Positions 44,531 through 56,325 of a stretch of DNA of 64,000 nt are shown here, one piece after another. The position numbers and the translations under genes were made by a program. The DNA comes from Mytilus californianus (Eukaryota; Mollusca; Bivalvia; Mytilida; Mytilidae): the NCBI RefSeq assembly GCF_021869535.1, contig NW_026262734.1:75578339-75642338 (forward strand), written 5' to 3'. The number at the start of each line of letters is the position of its first letter. Positions within the stretch are counted from its first letter, which is position 1. The notes beneath the pieces were generated by a model. It was not told where the DNA came from and ran no database searches. It saw nothing but the letters and a program-made list of their open reading frames with translations.

Positions 44531-47173
44531 GTGTCATATGGTATTTTGAACCCCCTAAAAAGTGAACCCGGGGTCAAAATACCATGCGGTATAATGACCC
44601 CGGGGTCATTTTTCATATGGTATTTTGAACCCCACCATGGAAAATTGAACCCCCTTTTTTTAGATAAATAGTATTGCAGATTATCTAAATTACAAATCTG
44701 TTGGCTATGACTTTTTTTGAAACTGAAGCTATAGTAGGGGGTTCAATATACCATGGCAGGGGGTCAAAATACCATGGCAAAGGAAAATTTTCAAAATATC
44801 TTTTCATGCATGTAAAATACATACAAACTACTTATTGGAGTATAGTTACTATGTAAAGAAATTATAATAGCTAGAATTTTGAAATTGGAGGTGTAAAAAA
44901 GGGGGGGGGGTCAATATACCATGGCAGGGGGTCAAAATACCATGGCTAAATTAAATTTCCAAAACATTTTTTCAAGCAAGTAAAATACATACCAACTACT
45001 TATTGGAGTATAATTACTATGTAAAAGATTTATAACAGCTAGAATTTTAAATTTAAAGGTCAATAGTAGGGGGTTCAATAAACCATGGCAGGGGGGGGGG
45101 GGGTCAAAATACCATGGCAAAGTAAAATTTTCAAAATATCTTTTCATGCATGTAAAATACATACAAACTACTTATTGGAGTATAGTTACTATGTAAAAGA
45201 GTTATAATAGCTAGAATTTTGAAATTGAAGGTGTAAAAGGGGGGTTGGGGGGGTTCAATATACCATCACAGGGGGTCAAAATACCATGGCTAAATAAAAT
45301 TATCTTTTCAAGCAAGTAAAATACATACCAACTACTTATTGGAGAATAATAACTATGTAAAAGAGTTATAACAGCTAGAATTTAAAGGTTTATAGTAGGT
45401 GATTCAATATACCATGGCAGGGGGTCAAAATACCATGGCTAAATAAAATTTTCAAAACATTTTTTCAAGCAAGTAAAATACATACAAACTACTAATTTAA
45501 GTATAATTACTATGTAAAAGAGTTATAACAGCTAGATTTTTTAAATTTAAAGGTTTATAGTAGGGGGTTCAATATACCATGGCAGGGGGGTCAAAATACC
45601 ATGGCAAAGGAAAATTTTTAAAATATCTTTTCATGCATGTAAAATACATACACACTACTTATTGCAGTATAGTTAGAATTTTGAAATTGGAGGTGTAAAA
45701 AAGGGGGGAGGTTCAATATACCATGGCAGGGGGTCAAAATACCATGGCTAAATAAAATGTTCAAAACATCTTTTCAAACCAGTAAAATACACACCAACTA
45801 CTTATTGGAGTATAATTACTATGTAAAAGAGTTATAACAGCTATAATTTTTAAATTTAAAGGTCTATAGCAGGGGGTTCAATATACCATGGCAGGGGGGT
45901 CATAATACCATGGCAAAGTTAAATTTTCAAAATATCTTTTCATGCATGTGATATACATACAAACTACTTATTGGAATATAGTTACTATGTAAAGGAGTTA
46001 TAATAGCTAGAATTTTGAAATTGGAGGTGTAAAAAGGTTGGAGGGTTTCAAAGATATTTTCAAGCAAGTAAAATACATACAAACAACTTATTGGAGTAGA
46101 ATTACTATGTAAAGGAGTTATAACAGCTAGAATTTTTACAATTAAAGGTCTATAGTAGGGGGTTCACTATACCATGGTAGGGGGGGGGGGGGGGGGTCAA
46201 AATACCATTGAAAAGTAAAATTTTCAAAATATCTTATCATGCATGTAAAATACATACTAACTACTTATTGGAGTATAATAACTATGTAAAGGAGTCATAA
46301 CAGCTAGAATTCTTGAAATTAAAGGTCAATAGTAGGGGGTTCAATATACCATGGTATGGGGGGTCAAAATACCCTGTCAACGTTAAATTTGCCATGGCTA
46401 AATAAAATTTCCGAAACATCTTTTCAAGCAAGTAAAATACATACAAACTACTTATTTTAATATTGAACCCCCTACTATAGACCTTTAATTTCAAAATATT
46501 CTAGCAATTCTAACTCTTGTATATAGTTATAATACTCCAATAAGTAGTTTGTATGTATTTTACTTGCTTGAAAAGATGTTTTGAAAATTTTATCTAGCCA
46601 TGGTATTTTGACCCCCCTGCCATGGTATATTGACCCTCCTCCCCCTTTTACACCTTTAATTTCAAAATTCTAGCTATTCTAACTCTGTTACATAGTAATA
46701 ATACTCCAATAGGGTAGTTCGTATGTATTTAACTTGCTGGAAAAGATGTTTTGAAAATTTTATTTAAGCATGGTATTTTGACCCCCCTGCCATGGTATAT
46801 TGAACACCCCCCCCCCCATTTTTACACTCCAATTTCAAAAAGTCTAGCTATTCTAACTCTGTTACATAGTAATAATACTCCGATAAGTACTTTGTATATA
46901 TTTAACTTTCTGGAAAAGATATTTTGAAAATTTTACTTTGCCATGGTATTTTGACCCCCTGCCATGGTATATTGAACCCCCTACCATAGACCATTAATTT
47001 CTAAAATTCTAGCTATTCTAACTCTTGCATATAGTTATAATACCCCAATAAGTAGTTTGTATGTATTTAACATGCTGGAAAAGATGTTTTGAAAGTTTTA
47101 CTTTTTGAATTTAACTGAGTTTTGGTAATTTGACCCCCTCCCCCTTTTTTATCATGGAAAATTAAAACTACAG

Positions 47174-47204
<31 letters not shown>

Positions 47205-47562
47205 TTAATTTCAAATAATTTAAGCCTTCAAGCTACATGGTCTAGTTATAATGCTTCAATAAGTATTTTGAATGACATTTTGTTGGTAAAGACTTCAGAG
47301 GACTTATATATACCAAGCAAAGCTATTTCTTTTAACCAATCATGGAAAAATGACCTCCCTTCTTGTATGAATGATTTTTAATCTATGATTAGCTTTATAA
47401 TAATGTATAATATTCTAATAATCATCTAGAATGAAAAAAACGGGGGTTCAATTTACCATGGGGGTCAATTTTCCATACAGGGTGGTGGGGGGTTCAATTT
47501 ACCATAGCGGTATTTTGACCACGGGGTCAATTTACCATGGGGTTCAAAATACCATATGACAC
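44531..47562. mobile_element. About 3.03-kb element with 24-bp perfect inverted ends, filled with about 165-bp repeats
   Basis: GTGTCATATGGTATTTTGAA CCCC (44531-44554) is perfectly inverted at 47539-47562. The interior is a long array of about 165-base units (spacing 144-180), each with a core of two directly repeated half-sites: G(5+)TTCAATATACCATGGC and G(5+)TCAAAATACCATGGC, then TTTTCAAAATATCTTTTCAT, GTAAAATACATACAAACTAC and TAGCTAGAATTTT. Cores begin near 44737, 44905, 45067, 45240, 45398, 45562, 45705, 45872, 46158 and 46334. Near 46458 the array switches to the opposite strand and continues to about 47130. The half-sites match the element's own terminal sequence. Adjacent units alternate between two spacer types (CTATAGTAGGGGG and GGTGTAAAAAAGGGG). 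G runs reach 17 (46180-46196). A (TA)n lies at 47173-47201. No transposase frame is seen. Confidence 0.85.
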
Positions 47563-49074
47563 TGGGTCGTGTACATATCGCACGAAACCGACTCTGACTG
47601 GACAAGTTCTAAGTTCTCAACTACAATAGACGAAGGAATGTAAATTGAATTTTCATAAGCAAATACAATTAGACAATTGTTTTCAATACAATTAATGGGG
47701 TATGATGGCATAACATGTGAAAATGAAAATGTATCACTCTAAACTATGACAACAAAATGTTTCACTGGAACCTATAAAAGCTAAATAATAAAATAGTTCC
47801 GACATTCTGAATACAGAGATGTTAGTCTGAACTGAATTATTCGGGACTTTTTGATTTTTACCAAAAAGTATCAGAATAACCAAAGGCACTTTGAATACTC
47901 CACGTTGTACGGTATACTCACAGGAAACAATTAGATCAATAGCATATCGCTTTGCCATAATTTTCCTTTAAATGAATTTTAGTTATACCATGATCTCCAT
48001 AGATTTTTATGGATGATTAAAGAATACATTGAAATTTTTCAAGAAACTAGTATTTAATTTCGATGTGCAAAAAGATTCACACTGCATAAATCTTGTTACA
48101 CACGACAAAGTCCCAGATTTTATACTTAAAAAGGCGTATCACACACCATCTGGTCCATTTCGGTTTTTGGGAATATATTTGTATAGAATTGTCTCATTTT
48201 AAAAGGGAATACTCAAATCTGTATCGACGTAGATATGCTCACTACACACATTTTCGCACGCCAAATTCGTTTTCAGATGCATTAACTGTGTGGCATGTCG
48301 AGCACAAACTTATCATTTATACGGAGTGTGTTATTTCTTCTGAGTTATCGGACATTGGCAAGTATCTGTACAAAAGAGATGTGTCGTCTACTTAATATGC
48401 AATACTTAGCTTTGCAAGACATTGATTGTGAAGTTGTGAAAGGTGAGAGGTTTAACGAAAAAATGACAGCACAGCAAATTCTAGTACAATACTCCCTAGT
48501 ATTTGAATTTAGTTAGTTATGATGAAATACAATTCTTTTCATTATAATTGAACGTGATCAATGTTGGTTTATCACCAATACCAAAACATTTTCAGGCATG
48601 TATAAATGGGAAACACAGATTGTTTCGAACAAGTAAGTCACAGTTTGCAGAATTGTTTGTAGTAGTCAATTTAGAAAGATAAATCGTGTCAATGGCTAGA
48701 TAAATCCGCTATGTTTATATGATGATGACTATGTATACATGAAAAAACGGACTCAAAGGACCTACACACAAGTTTAAGTTAGCGTTAGCCTTTCCATATA
48801 CTGTTGAACAGGTTAATAGTTCACCTTTATATCCTTGTGTGATCCTTAAAACCTAATCTATACGTTCGAAACTACCAACACTTTGTATGTACGTAGATCC
48901 CTCCGTTAATCGGAGCACCCCTAGAGAGCTGCGATGGTACAGTGGAATACGTGTACACTCCCTGTTGGGATTAATGGAGATGTGTCACTAACGTATTTAC
49001 AACAATATTTACAAGGACAATCCCCACCCCAACACAGGTAGTGCTATGACACCGGGAAAAGTCAGTTATTATGG
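47563..49074. other. No gene recognised
   Basis: AT-rich intergenic sequence. Open frames at 48093-48395 and 48295-48516 show no domain that I recognise. Confidence 0.45.
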
Positions 49075-49110
49075 TGATGGAAACCGAAGTACTCAGAGAG
49101 AACCACCTGT
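49075..49110 (+). repeat. Family M5 relic
   Basis: GATGGAAACCGAAGTACTCA then GAGAGAACCACC, similar in layout to the GGAGGAAGCCGGAGTGCC text at 18451. Surrounding sequence (about 48900-49165) is somewhat GC-richer than its neighbours and may belong to the same repeat. Confidence 0.4.
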
Positions 49111-49515
49111 TTATCGGGAACAGACAAACCGAAGAGATATCAGCAGATTGATCTCCAAATAACATTTAATTTTGTCTGAATGAAAAGTCATGTCGTAATT
49201 GCGCATCCGGATGTTTTATTTATAAGCCTGGTACCTTTGATAACTATTAGTAACATACACAGTTATACTCAAAAAAAATGTTTTCGTCAGTTGAAACAGT
49301 TAGAAATTACCCTAAAATGCTATCTAGCTCTAAAAGTTCAGGAAGCATGCTTTTGAATTTATCTCATTAGTTCGTGTATACATGTATTTGTTGTGTGTGT
49401 TTTCAATTTGACAACATAATCTTATGAAGTATAGTAAGTTCGTTAGACTGATCTCAAATCTATGTCGTGATATCTTTCGTATTTACACTCTGTTGTTACC
49501 ATTTTATATAGTTAA

Positions 49516-50105
49516 AGGGGCACTAGCTACGAGATATATAAAAAATCTAAAATATGATTTTTTTTTGTTCAATCATTAACGAAAGTGAAATAGTGAAATA
49601 ATTATTCGCTTTTAGCAGCCAGTATGGTTCAGTTTTGTCAAAATAAGCTAAGAAACATTAATGATGAATTATTCACTTGCATAATTCGACCACATTGAAT
49701 CCGTATTCATGTGAACTTCAATTTAACCCCTTAGCTAGAGATGGATAACGCATGAATTGTGCGTGTAAAATTATTTAAAGGAAAAGAATGTCAACATTGA
49801 AAGTGAAAAAAAGGTAAATCATTTGATTGACTGATTCGATCCACAAAACAAATCATTCTTATACAGGTAAAAACGATGATCAACATATATTTTTAACCTA
49901 TAATATGAAATTAATCAGACCTAGAAAAATGCAAATGCAATTGCACGAGTTCGCTTAATCTATTTATATCTATATTTATGTTTACATCGCTTATATGGTC
50001 ATCGGAGGGCTTTAAATAGTTTGGATAAATGTTTTACATTGTTATAAATCAAATATGAGAATTTGAGTAAAATCGGTGAACATGAATTTGACAGCTAGTG
50101 CCCCT
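49516..50105. mobile_element. 590-bp MITE-like element flanked by TTAA
   Basis: AGGGGCACTAGCT (49516-49528) is perfectly inverted at 50093-50105, and TTAA flanks both ends (49512-49515 and 50106-50109). This fits piggyBac-type target duplication. The interior is AT-rich and without a transposase frame. Decayed reverse-orientation copies lie at 23090-23870, which shows that it is a dispersed family. Confidence 0.88.
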
Positions 50106-50684
50106 TTAAATTAAATGTTCGTTCTATCTTATGGAATAGTGGAATAGTACATGTATGTGCAGTTATGATACACATGAATTTATTGAATGTACCGTTTTAT
50201 TTAGCTGTTTTTCTCATGATTTGAAATCTTTAGAATCACCAGAGAAGTTGCATCTGACGGATATCTACCTTGTAGGATTAACAGAATATACACTTGAGAC
50301 ACGAACAAAAGACATAATATATATTTACAAGTTTAATCTCGCGAAGAGGTCAAATTCCGTTTGTGTATGGATTATTGTGGCGGTATTGATGGATGACGAT
50401 ATTATAAAAGTTTTTGGCACAATCTGATATATAATTGAAAGTTTTTTTCAGGAAAGGAAAACAGGTTCCCTCTACATTTTGCATAAAGCGCAGAGGCGCT
50501 CCTTCTTGAATATGATTGTCACTTCAAAATATTTTTGTTTCTAAAAAATCACGGCATTCAAATCGTATATATCCTTCAGATCTCATACATATCTTAGAAA
50601 TAACATTTTGAACTTTAAAACAAAACTTCTGCAGAAATTTTCTAGTATAACTCAACTTAAATTGAATTATACGTCAATTGATAG
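50106..50684. other. No gene recognised
   Basis: Contains a diverged family M7 word near 50475-50500 (CTCTACATTTTGCATAAAGC). The open frame at 50155-50427 has no domain. Confidence 0.4.
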
Positions 50685-50935
50685 GCCTGGTATCTTTAAT
50701 GAATTTTAAAAACCACTGGGTCGATGCCACTGCTGGTGAACTTTTCGTCCCCGATGGTATCACTAGTCTTATAGCCATCACTACATAGATTGCCTTTCCA
50801 CCATTTTCTACATAAGAAAATGCCTGTACCAAGTCCGGAATATGACAGTTGTTGTCCATTCGTTTGATGTGTTTGTGCTTTTGATTTTGCCATTTCATTA
50901 GGGACTTTCCGTTTTGAATTTTCCTCGGAGTTCAG
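50685..50935 (-). repeat. Family M2 copy, minus orientation, with an M8-type extension
   Basis: Plus-strand text CACCATTTTCTACATAAGAA, GGAATATGACAGTTGTTGTC, CATTCGTTTGATGTGTTTGT and GGGACTTTCCGTTTTGAATT is the reverse complement of M2. The preceding part (CCACTGGGTCGATGCCACTG, then GTCCCCGATGGTATCAC) is a different repeat that recurs in part at 27849-27880. Confidence 0.8.
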
Positions 50936-50949
50936 TATTTTTTTTATTT

Positions 50950-51105
50950 AACTTTTTACCGTATTGGCCACAATTTTTTTGAATTTTCGATTTTAAATGC
51001 TCTTCAACTTCATACTTGATTTGACCTTCCAACTGTATTGATTCGAGTGCCACTGATGAGTCTTATGTAGACGATACGATACGATCGTCTGGCGAATCTT
51101 TGATG
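50950..51105 (+). repeat. Family M3 copy
   Basis: TGCTCTTCAACTTCATACTT, GATTCGAGTGCCACTGATGA and GTCTTATGTAGACGATACGA, followed by TCGTCTGGCG. The GATACGATACGAT part is a small internal duplication. Confidence 0.8.
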
Positions 51106-53198
51106 AGCTTTATACGTTATATCGCTGAAATTTGTGTAATAAAGATGTCAAAGTAAATAGCTCGTAAAATATTTATCAAATTTCTTGAAAAATTAAAAAG
51201 ACATGAATATCATGATAAGAAAACAATTCATTGTTACACATTCCCATCAATTATTCATATTTACAATATGTATAATGACATTTAATTTTGTAAACTGATA
51301 AAAGTTTGATATTTAAAAACATAACCGTTTGCACGAAGAACACGAACAGTGTGGTGTCTTTCAGTCAACAACAAAATCATTTGTATGAAGTGAACACCTT
51401 CTGTAAATACATTCATACATATATTTGTTGTCATGTTAAAATATATTTCTTTTTAAGACATCATTAGATATATCAACATTTTATATGTATTTTTATTTTC
51501 CTAATTATATCAATGTTTATGCCCCCGTGACGAAAAGTTATGGGTCTATTTTTCTTTACCCTGCCTGTTTCTCCGTCCCTCCTTCATTTGATGTGTTTAG
51601 AAAATTTGTAGAAGAATGATTATTTTTTCAATCATTTTGTAAGAGTTTTATGTAATGATATTTTATAGTTCCGTTGTAAGAAGAACCGTTTATTATTGTT
51701 ATCTCCTTTTTTATTGCTGCATCTTTATTCTTTATTTTGTAATTCTCTTTTCTCTCATACACGCCCCAACATCTTGATAATAATACTTGTATATTACAGT
51801 GAAGAAATGTGTATCAAGTATATTAAATACGTGCGTATTTCGACTGGCATATGCAACAGACTGAAAAAAATCTTAATTCCTACTGCTATTTGGAGCCTGA
51901 CAAAACAATTAAGAATATTATTTATATAAATGTTAAAATGTCGAGAGATCCAGAAATCAGTGATGTTGAACAGTCATTATCTCTTATTTATTTGTATACA
52001 TTTCCTGTGGGGTTATAGAAAAGATTGATTTGTTGAAAGTCCGACTTCCGGTCAATCAGGACGTATAACTAGAGCACAGAAGAATTCAAATGTACAGACC
52101 ATCCATCGTTTGTAGGAATGTGTTTTTTTTAGACAACTATCCACCAGAGACCAATTTTTTTTAAATTCATTGAAAACCAAATGATTTGTTCGAGAAGAGA
52201 AGTGAAATAAATAGTTGTTTCCAGTGAAAATAAGTGGATAAAATAAATACAAATTGTGTATCCCAAAAGAAATCTTGTTGTTGTAATTTATTGAAAAAAA
52301 CTTTTAAAACGTTTTTTACTTAAGTCGAAAAATTGTTAGTCATGAGAAACACACCATGTCCGCCACACACACAAAAGAGGTGTTGTTGTTTCCTAACACG
52401 GAACCATACATGTAAGGAGATTAATATGCAGTGATTAAAAGCGTGGATGAAAAATGAAATTAAATAAAATAAATATATAAAATCTTGAAGCGGTATTGTC
52501 AATCGTTTGCTCTTACAATTGTTCCTATTCCTTAAAAGAGCTAACCAAAGCAGCTTTTGTATAAGTTTAAAGGTTTTTCCCTTGTCATTGCCTCTTTGAA
52601 GGTTCGGTATTTCATAACTTTGTGAATTTTACATTACTTCATAATTCATAACTTGAATAAAAACTGTGTGAGAGATGAAATAATTCCTCACACACAATCT
52701 TATTAAGTATTTCAAAGGAATGAATATTTGAAATAGTTTCCCATATCGAAAATTTTAATAAATATCTACAAATTAGCACATGTTATTTAATTGCCAATGA
52801 GACATATTTAACCTCCAGAGAAAAGAGGCGGGAGAGGTTAAGGAAAGGTCGTCAATGATCCAGCATAACAACTTAAGCTAATTTCAGGTCTATCCGTAGA
52901 TTAGATGTAAAAAGTTTATACGAAATAATGAACTTTATTCACGTCACAGAATTAATATACTCCTCAATAGAAGCAGGTGTCATTAAAATTGCCCCTTAAA
53001 TTGCACATTTAGCTATATAGATAAAATGTACGTATGTACGTCTAGAGACAGTGCTCAACCAAACTATAAAAATAACCTAAAAGACGTTCAGAGGATAACA
53101 CACACGTCATCACATTAGACAAGTGTCCATACTAATCTCTATATCGTGCCGCGTCTTTAAAAATTAAATTTAACAAACCAAATCAAATATATGCTATT
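51106..53198. other. No gene recognised
   Basis: AT-rich sequence. A fragment related to family M4 (CCCCCGTGACGAAAAGTTAT to CTCCGTCCCTCC) is at 51520-51590, and an M1 relic (ATTGCCAATGAGACATATTT) at 52790-52810. No gene is supported. Confidence 0.45.
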
Positions 53199-53803
53199 AC
53201 ACGGGTAGTAACCTCGTCATATCGAGAAGCGTTTAGTACAGTGATTTTGTCATTGTTTGGTTAAGATGAACATGGTTGTGTTAAGTTACTTCCCCGAACA
53301 ATTGCCTCAGTTCTATTCAAACGAGCAAATAAAAAGCAAATAAGATGTTTGAATTTGCATTGTTAGTCAAACGATCTACATTGGAATTGTTGTTTTCAAG
53401 AAACTAACGCAGAATAAGCAAACTATCGAAATTGCTATGGTTTGGTTAAGTTATGACATGGTTCGGTTAAGTGTCTAGAAATTCGTCATGGTTTTGATCA
53501 AGTTTGTCATGGTTTAGATCCAAATTAATATATATTTGTTTCAGCTCAATATTGATAGTTTGTTTAAACACGCTTGTAATTAAACGAGGTTACACAATTT
53601 ACCAACTGACTAAAAAGAAAAAAAGCCTTTTAAACCAAAATCAGATGCTGTAATTGGCAAAACGTACATTAAACAATTTAACTACTCGTGACTTGTCTTT
53701 GTATGCAAATCGTACTACTACGAGTGTCTTGTAAAAGAATTAGGAATAGATAAGCACTCATGTAATCCCACATACAAAAACATCATTTGACAAGGATTAT
53801 ATT

Positions 53804-54939
53804 TTGGTGATTCATAAGTCCTTAATAGCTTCAATGAACATTACTTTGAGCAGCAAATCGGAGGACTTACCTTGTTTGTATTGGATACCTAAGCTTCACA
53901 AAATTCCATACAAACAGCCGTACATTGCCAGCTCATCTGCATGTTCGACGAAAGAATTGTCCATTAGATTGACAAAGATTCTTTCTGCAATGAAAGAGGG
54001 TTTTCAGAAATACCGTGTAACTGTTTACTCAAGTAGTGGTATTAACCATATATGGATTTAAAAAAAAAACTCTTAAAGAACTTCTGAATAAATGTAAATC
54101 TCGATCTTTCTCTGAAATTAGTTCTATCAAAACGTTTAATTTTTCAACCCTGTGTACCACCATTCCCTATGTGTAATTGAAAAATCGTCTAAAAGAAATA
54201 ATTTAAATCTACAATGCTTTTCAACATAAAAATGGTAGCGCACGCTATACGTTTATTACTTTTGGATACCATACGGCATATTTTGTTAATAGTGAACAAA
54301 AAACTAAAACATGCTACACAGAGGAACAAGTGACCAGTATGCTGGAGCTTCTTATTGACAACATATTTGTTAAATTTGGAGGTAGACTTTGTCACCAAAT
54401 TATCGGTATTTCTATGAGAGCGAACTGTGCGGCAGCGACGTCTTCTTATCTTCATTTAGTCGGAGTTCCTTCAGACATTTATAAAAAACAAGAAGATCAA
54501 AGAAGCCATATCATTTAATTTCACATTCATATATATTGTTCTTTCCATTAACAATCCAGACTTTTCTGATTGAATTCCATTAATATATCCCTCAGAACTA
54601 GAAATTAATGAAACAACAGACGCGGCTTCCTCTGCCTCATTTTTAGACTTATACCTCAAATTTGGCATGAGCGGTCATCTTAGTACCAGAATTTATGACA
54701 AACAAGACGATTTTAGTTTTGAAATTATCAGTTTCTCCAACCTTAGTAGCAATATACCAACTTCTCCTGCATATGGGATATACATTTCCCAACTCATTCG
54801 ATATTCAAGAGCTTGCAGGTGCTACTCAGACTTTGTAAACCGTCACCAGTGTCTGAGCAGAAAGTTGATGAGCCAGTGGTATGTCAAAGAACGTCTCGTC
54901 CTTTTTCCAAAAAAGTTCATCGGAAGACCTTGTGGGTAA
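53804..54939 (+). pseudogene. Penelope-like-type reverse transcriptase, broken
   Basis: Recognisable pieces lie in three different forward frames: LPCLYWIPKLHKIPYKQPYI and then TKELSIRLTKILSAMKEGFQ (53862-53996), a NFSTLCTTIP segment (about 54140), MLELLIDNIFVKFGGRLCHQ and then IIGISMRANCAA (54339-54434), and RIYDKQDDFSFEIISF, AYGIYISQLIRYSRAC, KERL (54680-54900). These correspond in order to the fingers, palm and thumb of the reverse transcriptase of Penelope-type elements as known from molluscs. The catalytic YxDD box is not found between 54434 and 54667, where the frame is ruined. No GIY-YIG endonuclease is visible. It sits inside the 53199-56935 inverted-repeat element. Confidence 0.78.
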
Positions 54940-55230
54940 ATATTCCTTTTCAACTTCACAAATAATAAACGATGGTCTTTAAGTATAGATTCTAAGTACT
55001 GACGTTGTTTGTCATCTTAATGACGTGTTATGGTACTCTTTTTTTTTGTCTTTGTAAATTATTACTTTAACTGTTTAGTCTATTTTTGGCCCAATCCATT
55101 TGACGTGGCTCGGTACTTATACATCCCGTCATTGTGTTATTGTGCTATGGTAAATTTTAGTATTCTTGTCTTTCGTTTTTGCTTATGTGCTTTGCCTATA
55201 TGCCTTTTTGTTTTTCTTTGTTGAAATATT
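54940..55230 (+). repeat. 3' end of the Penelope-type element
   Basis: Directly follows the reverse-transcriptase remnant and parallels 40630-40890: CAACTTCACAAATAATAAAC, GTATAGATTCTAAGTACTGA, CGTTGTTTGTCATCTTAATG, TACTTATACATCCCGTCATT. Confidence 0.8.
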
Positions 55231-55374
55231 TGTTTTGTTTTTATAGTGACTAAGATTATAACACAATGTTGCCTGCTGTACCTTTATTTTTTTACATTTT
55301 TAACTATTATGTCTGTTTGTTTTGTTCACACATCGTCGTCAATATAATGGAATTTTATGCGACTGTCATACATA

Positions 55375-55565
55375 TGAGAGGTGAAGCTGGCTATAAAACC
55401 AGGTTTAATCCACCATTTTCTACAGAAAAAAATGTTTGTACCAAGTCAGGAATATGACAATTGTTATCCGTTCGTTTGATGTGTTTCAGTTTTAAATTTT
55501 GCCATTTGATTAGGGACTTTCCGTTTAGAATTTACCTCGAAGTCCCGTATTTTTGTTATTTTGCT
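55375..55565 (-). repeat. Family M2 copy, minus orientation
   Basis: Plus-strand text AACCAGGTTTAATCCACCAT, AAGTCAGGAATATGACAATT, CGTTCGTTTGATGTGTTTCA and GGGACTTTCCGTTTAGAATT, then TTTTTGTTATTTTGCTTT, is the family in reverse. Confidence 0.85.
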
Positions 55566-56159
55566 TTTATAATTTAAATAGTCTATGCTCTTTTAAACTA
55601 TCTTTTGAGATAATAATTACAAAAAACAGAAAGCGCTGCTTCTGTTTCACATAGATTATTTGTCCATGATTGACTCTGTCGATGATATCGTGAGCGGCAT
55701 CACTTGTTCAATTTGTAAAGTTGCAAAACGTATCAGCTTGTCAAAAAGTAATTTTTGTTCTTCTTTTTTTTCTACTAAACTATATATCTGTTGTTTTATT
55801 TTGAACCAGTCTATGAGGAATAAAAGGAGATGTGGGGTTATACGCCCATGCTATAGTATCCCAACTACAAAACTATCCAAACGATACCAAGAGGACACAA
55901 TAAGACTTCAACCATCCACGAAACAAATAGTTAACGCGTGACGTGGACAACAGTTAAAACTTATTTGTTTTACAAACTATTAGTAAACATAAAAAAAAAA
56001 AAATACACACAAGTTCAGAATTCAAATATATGAAAAATCACAATTCCGAATTAGAATGAAGCCGATTTAATGTCCACTTTTATCAATTATTATTGCGAAC
56101 GAATAAAAATGATTATGTTTTTGTAATATTGTATAATACATTGGTTTTCTCATTTAAAT

Positions 56160-56325
56160 TGTTTATACATATAATTTTGTCGGAGTCTTTTATAGCTGGC
56201 TAAAAGGTATGGATTTTGTTCATTGTTGAAGGCCGTACGACGACATATAGTTGCTTACATCTACGTCATTTTGGTCTCGGGTGGATAGTTATCTCATTGG
56301 CAATCAGACCGCATGTACTTAATAA
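56160..56325 (-). repeat. Family M1 fragment, minus orientation
   Basis: GGAGTCTTTTATAGCTGGCT, TGTTGAAGGCCGTACGACGA and GTTATCTCATTGGCAATCAG, then ACCGCATGTACTTA, matches the outer half of family M1. The inner half is missing. Confidence 0.8.

Noticed and set aside
44932-46494. Minus-strand frames of 70-76 codons in the 165-bp array
   Set aside because: They are shadows of the array units and share its repeated text.
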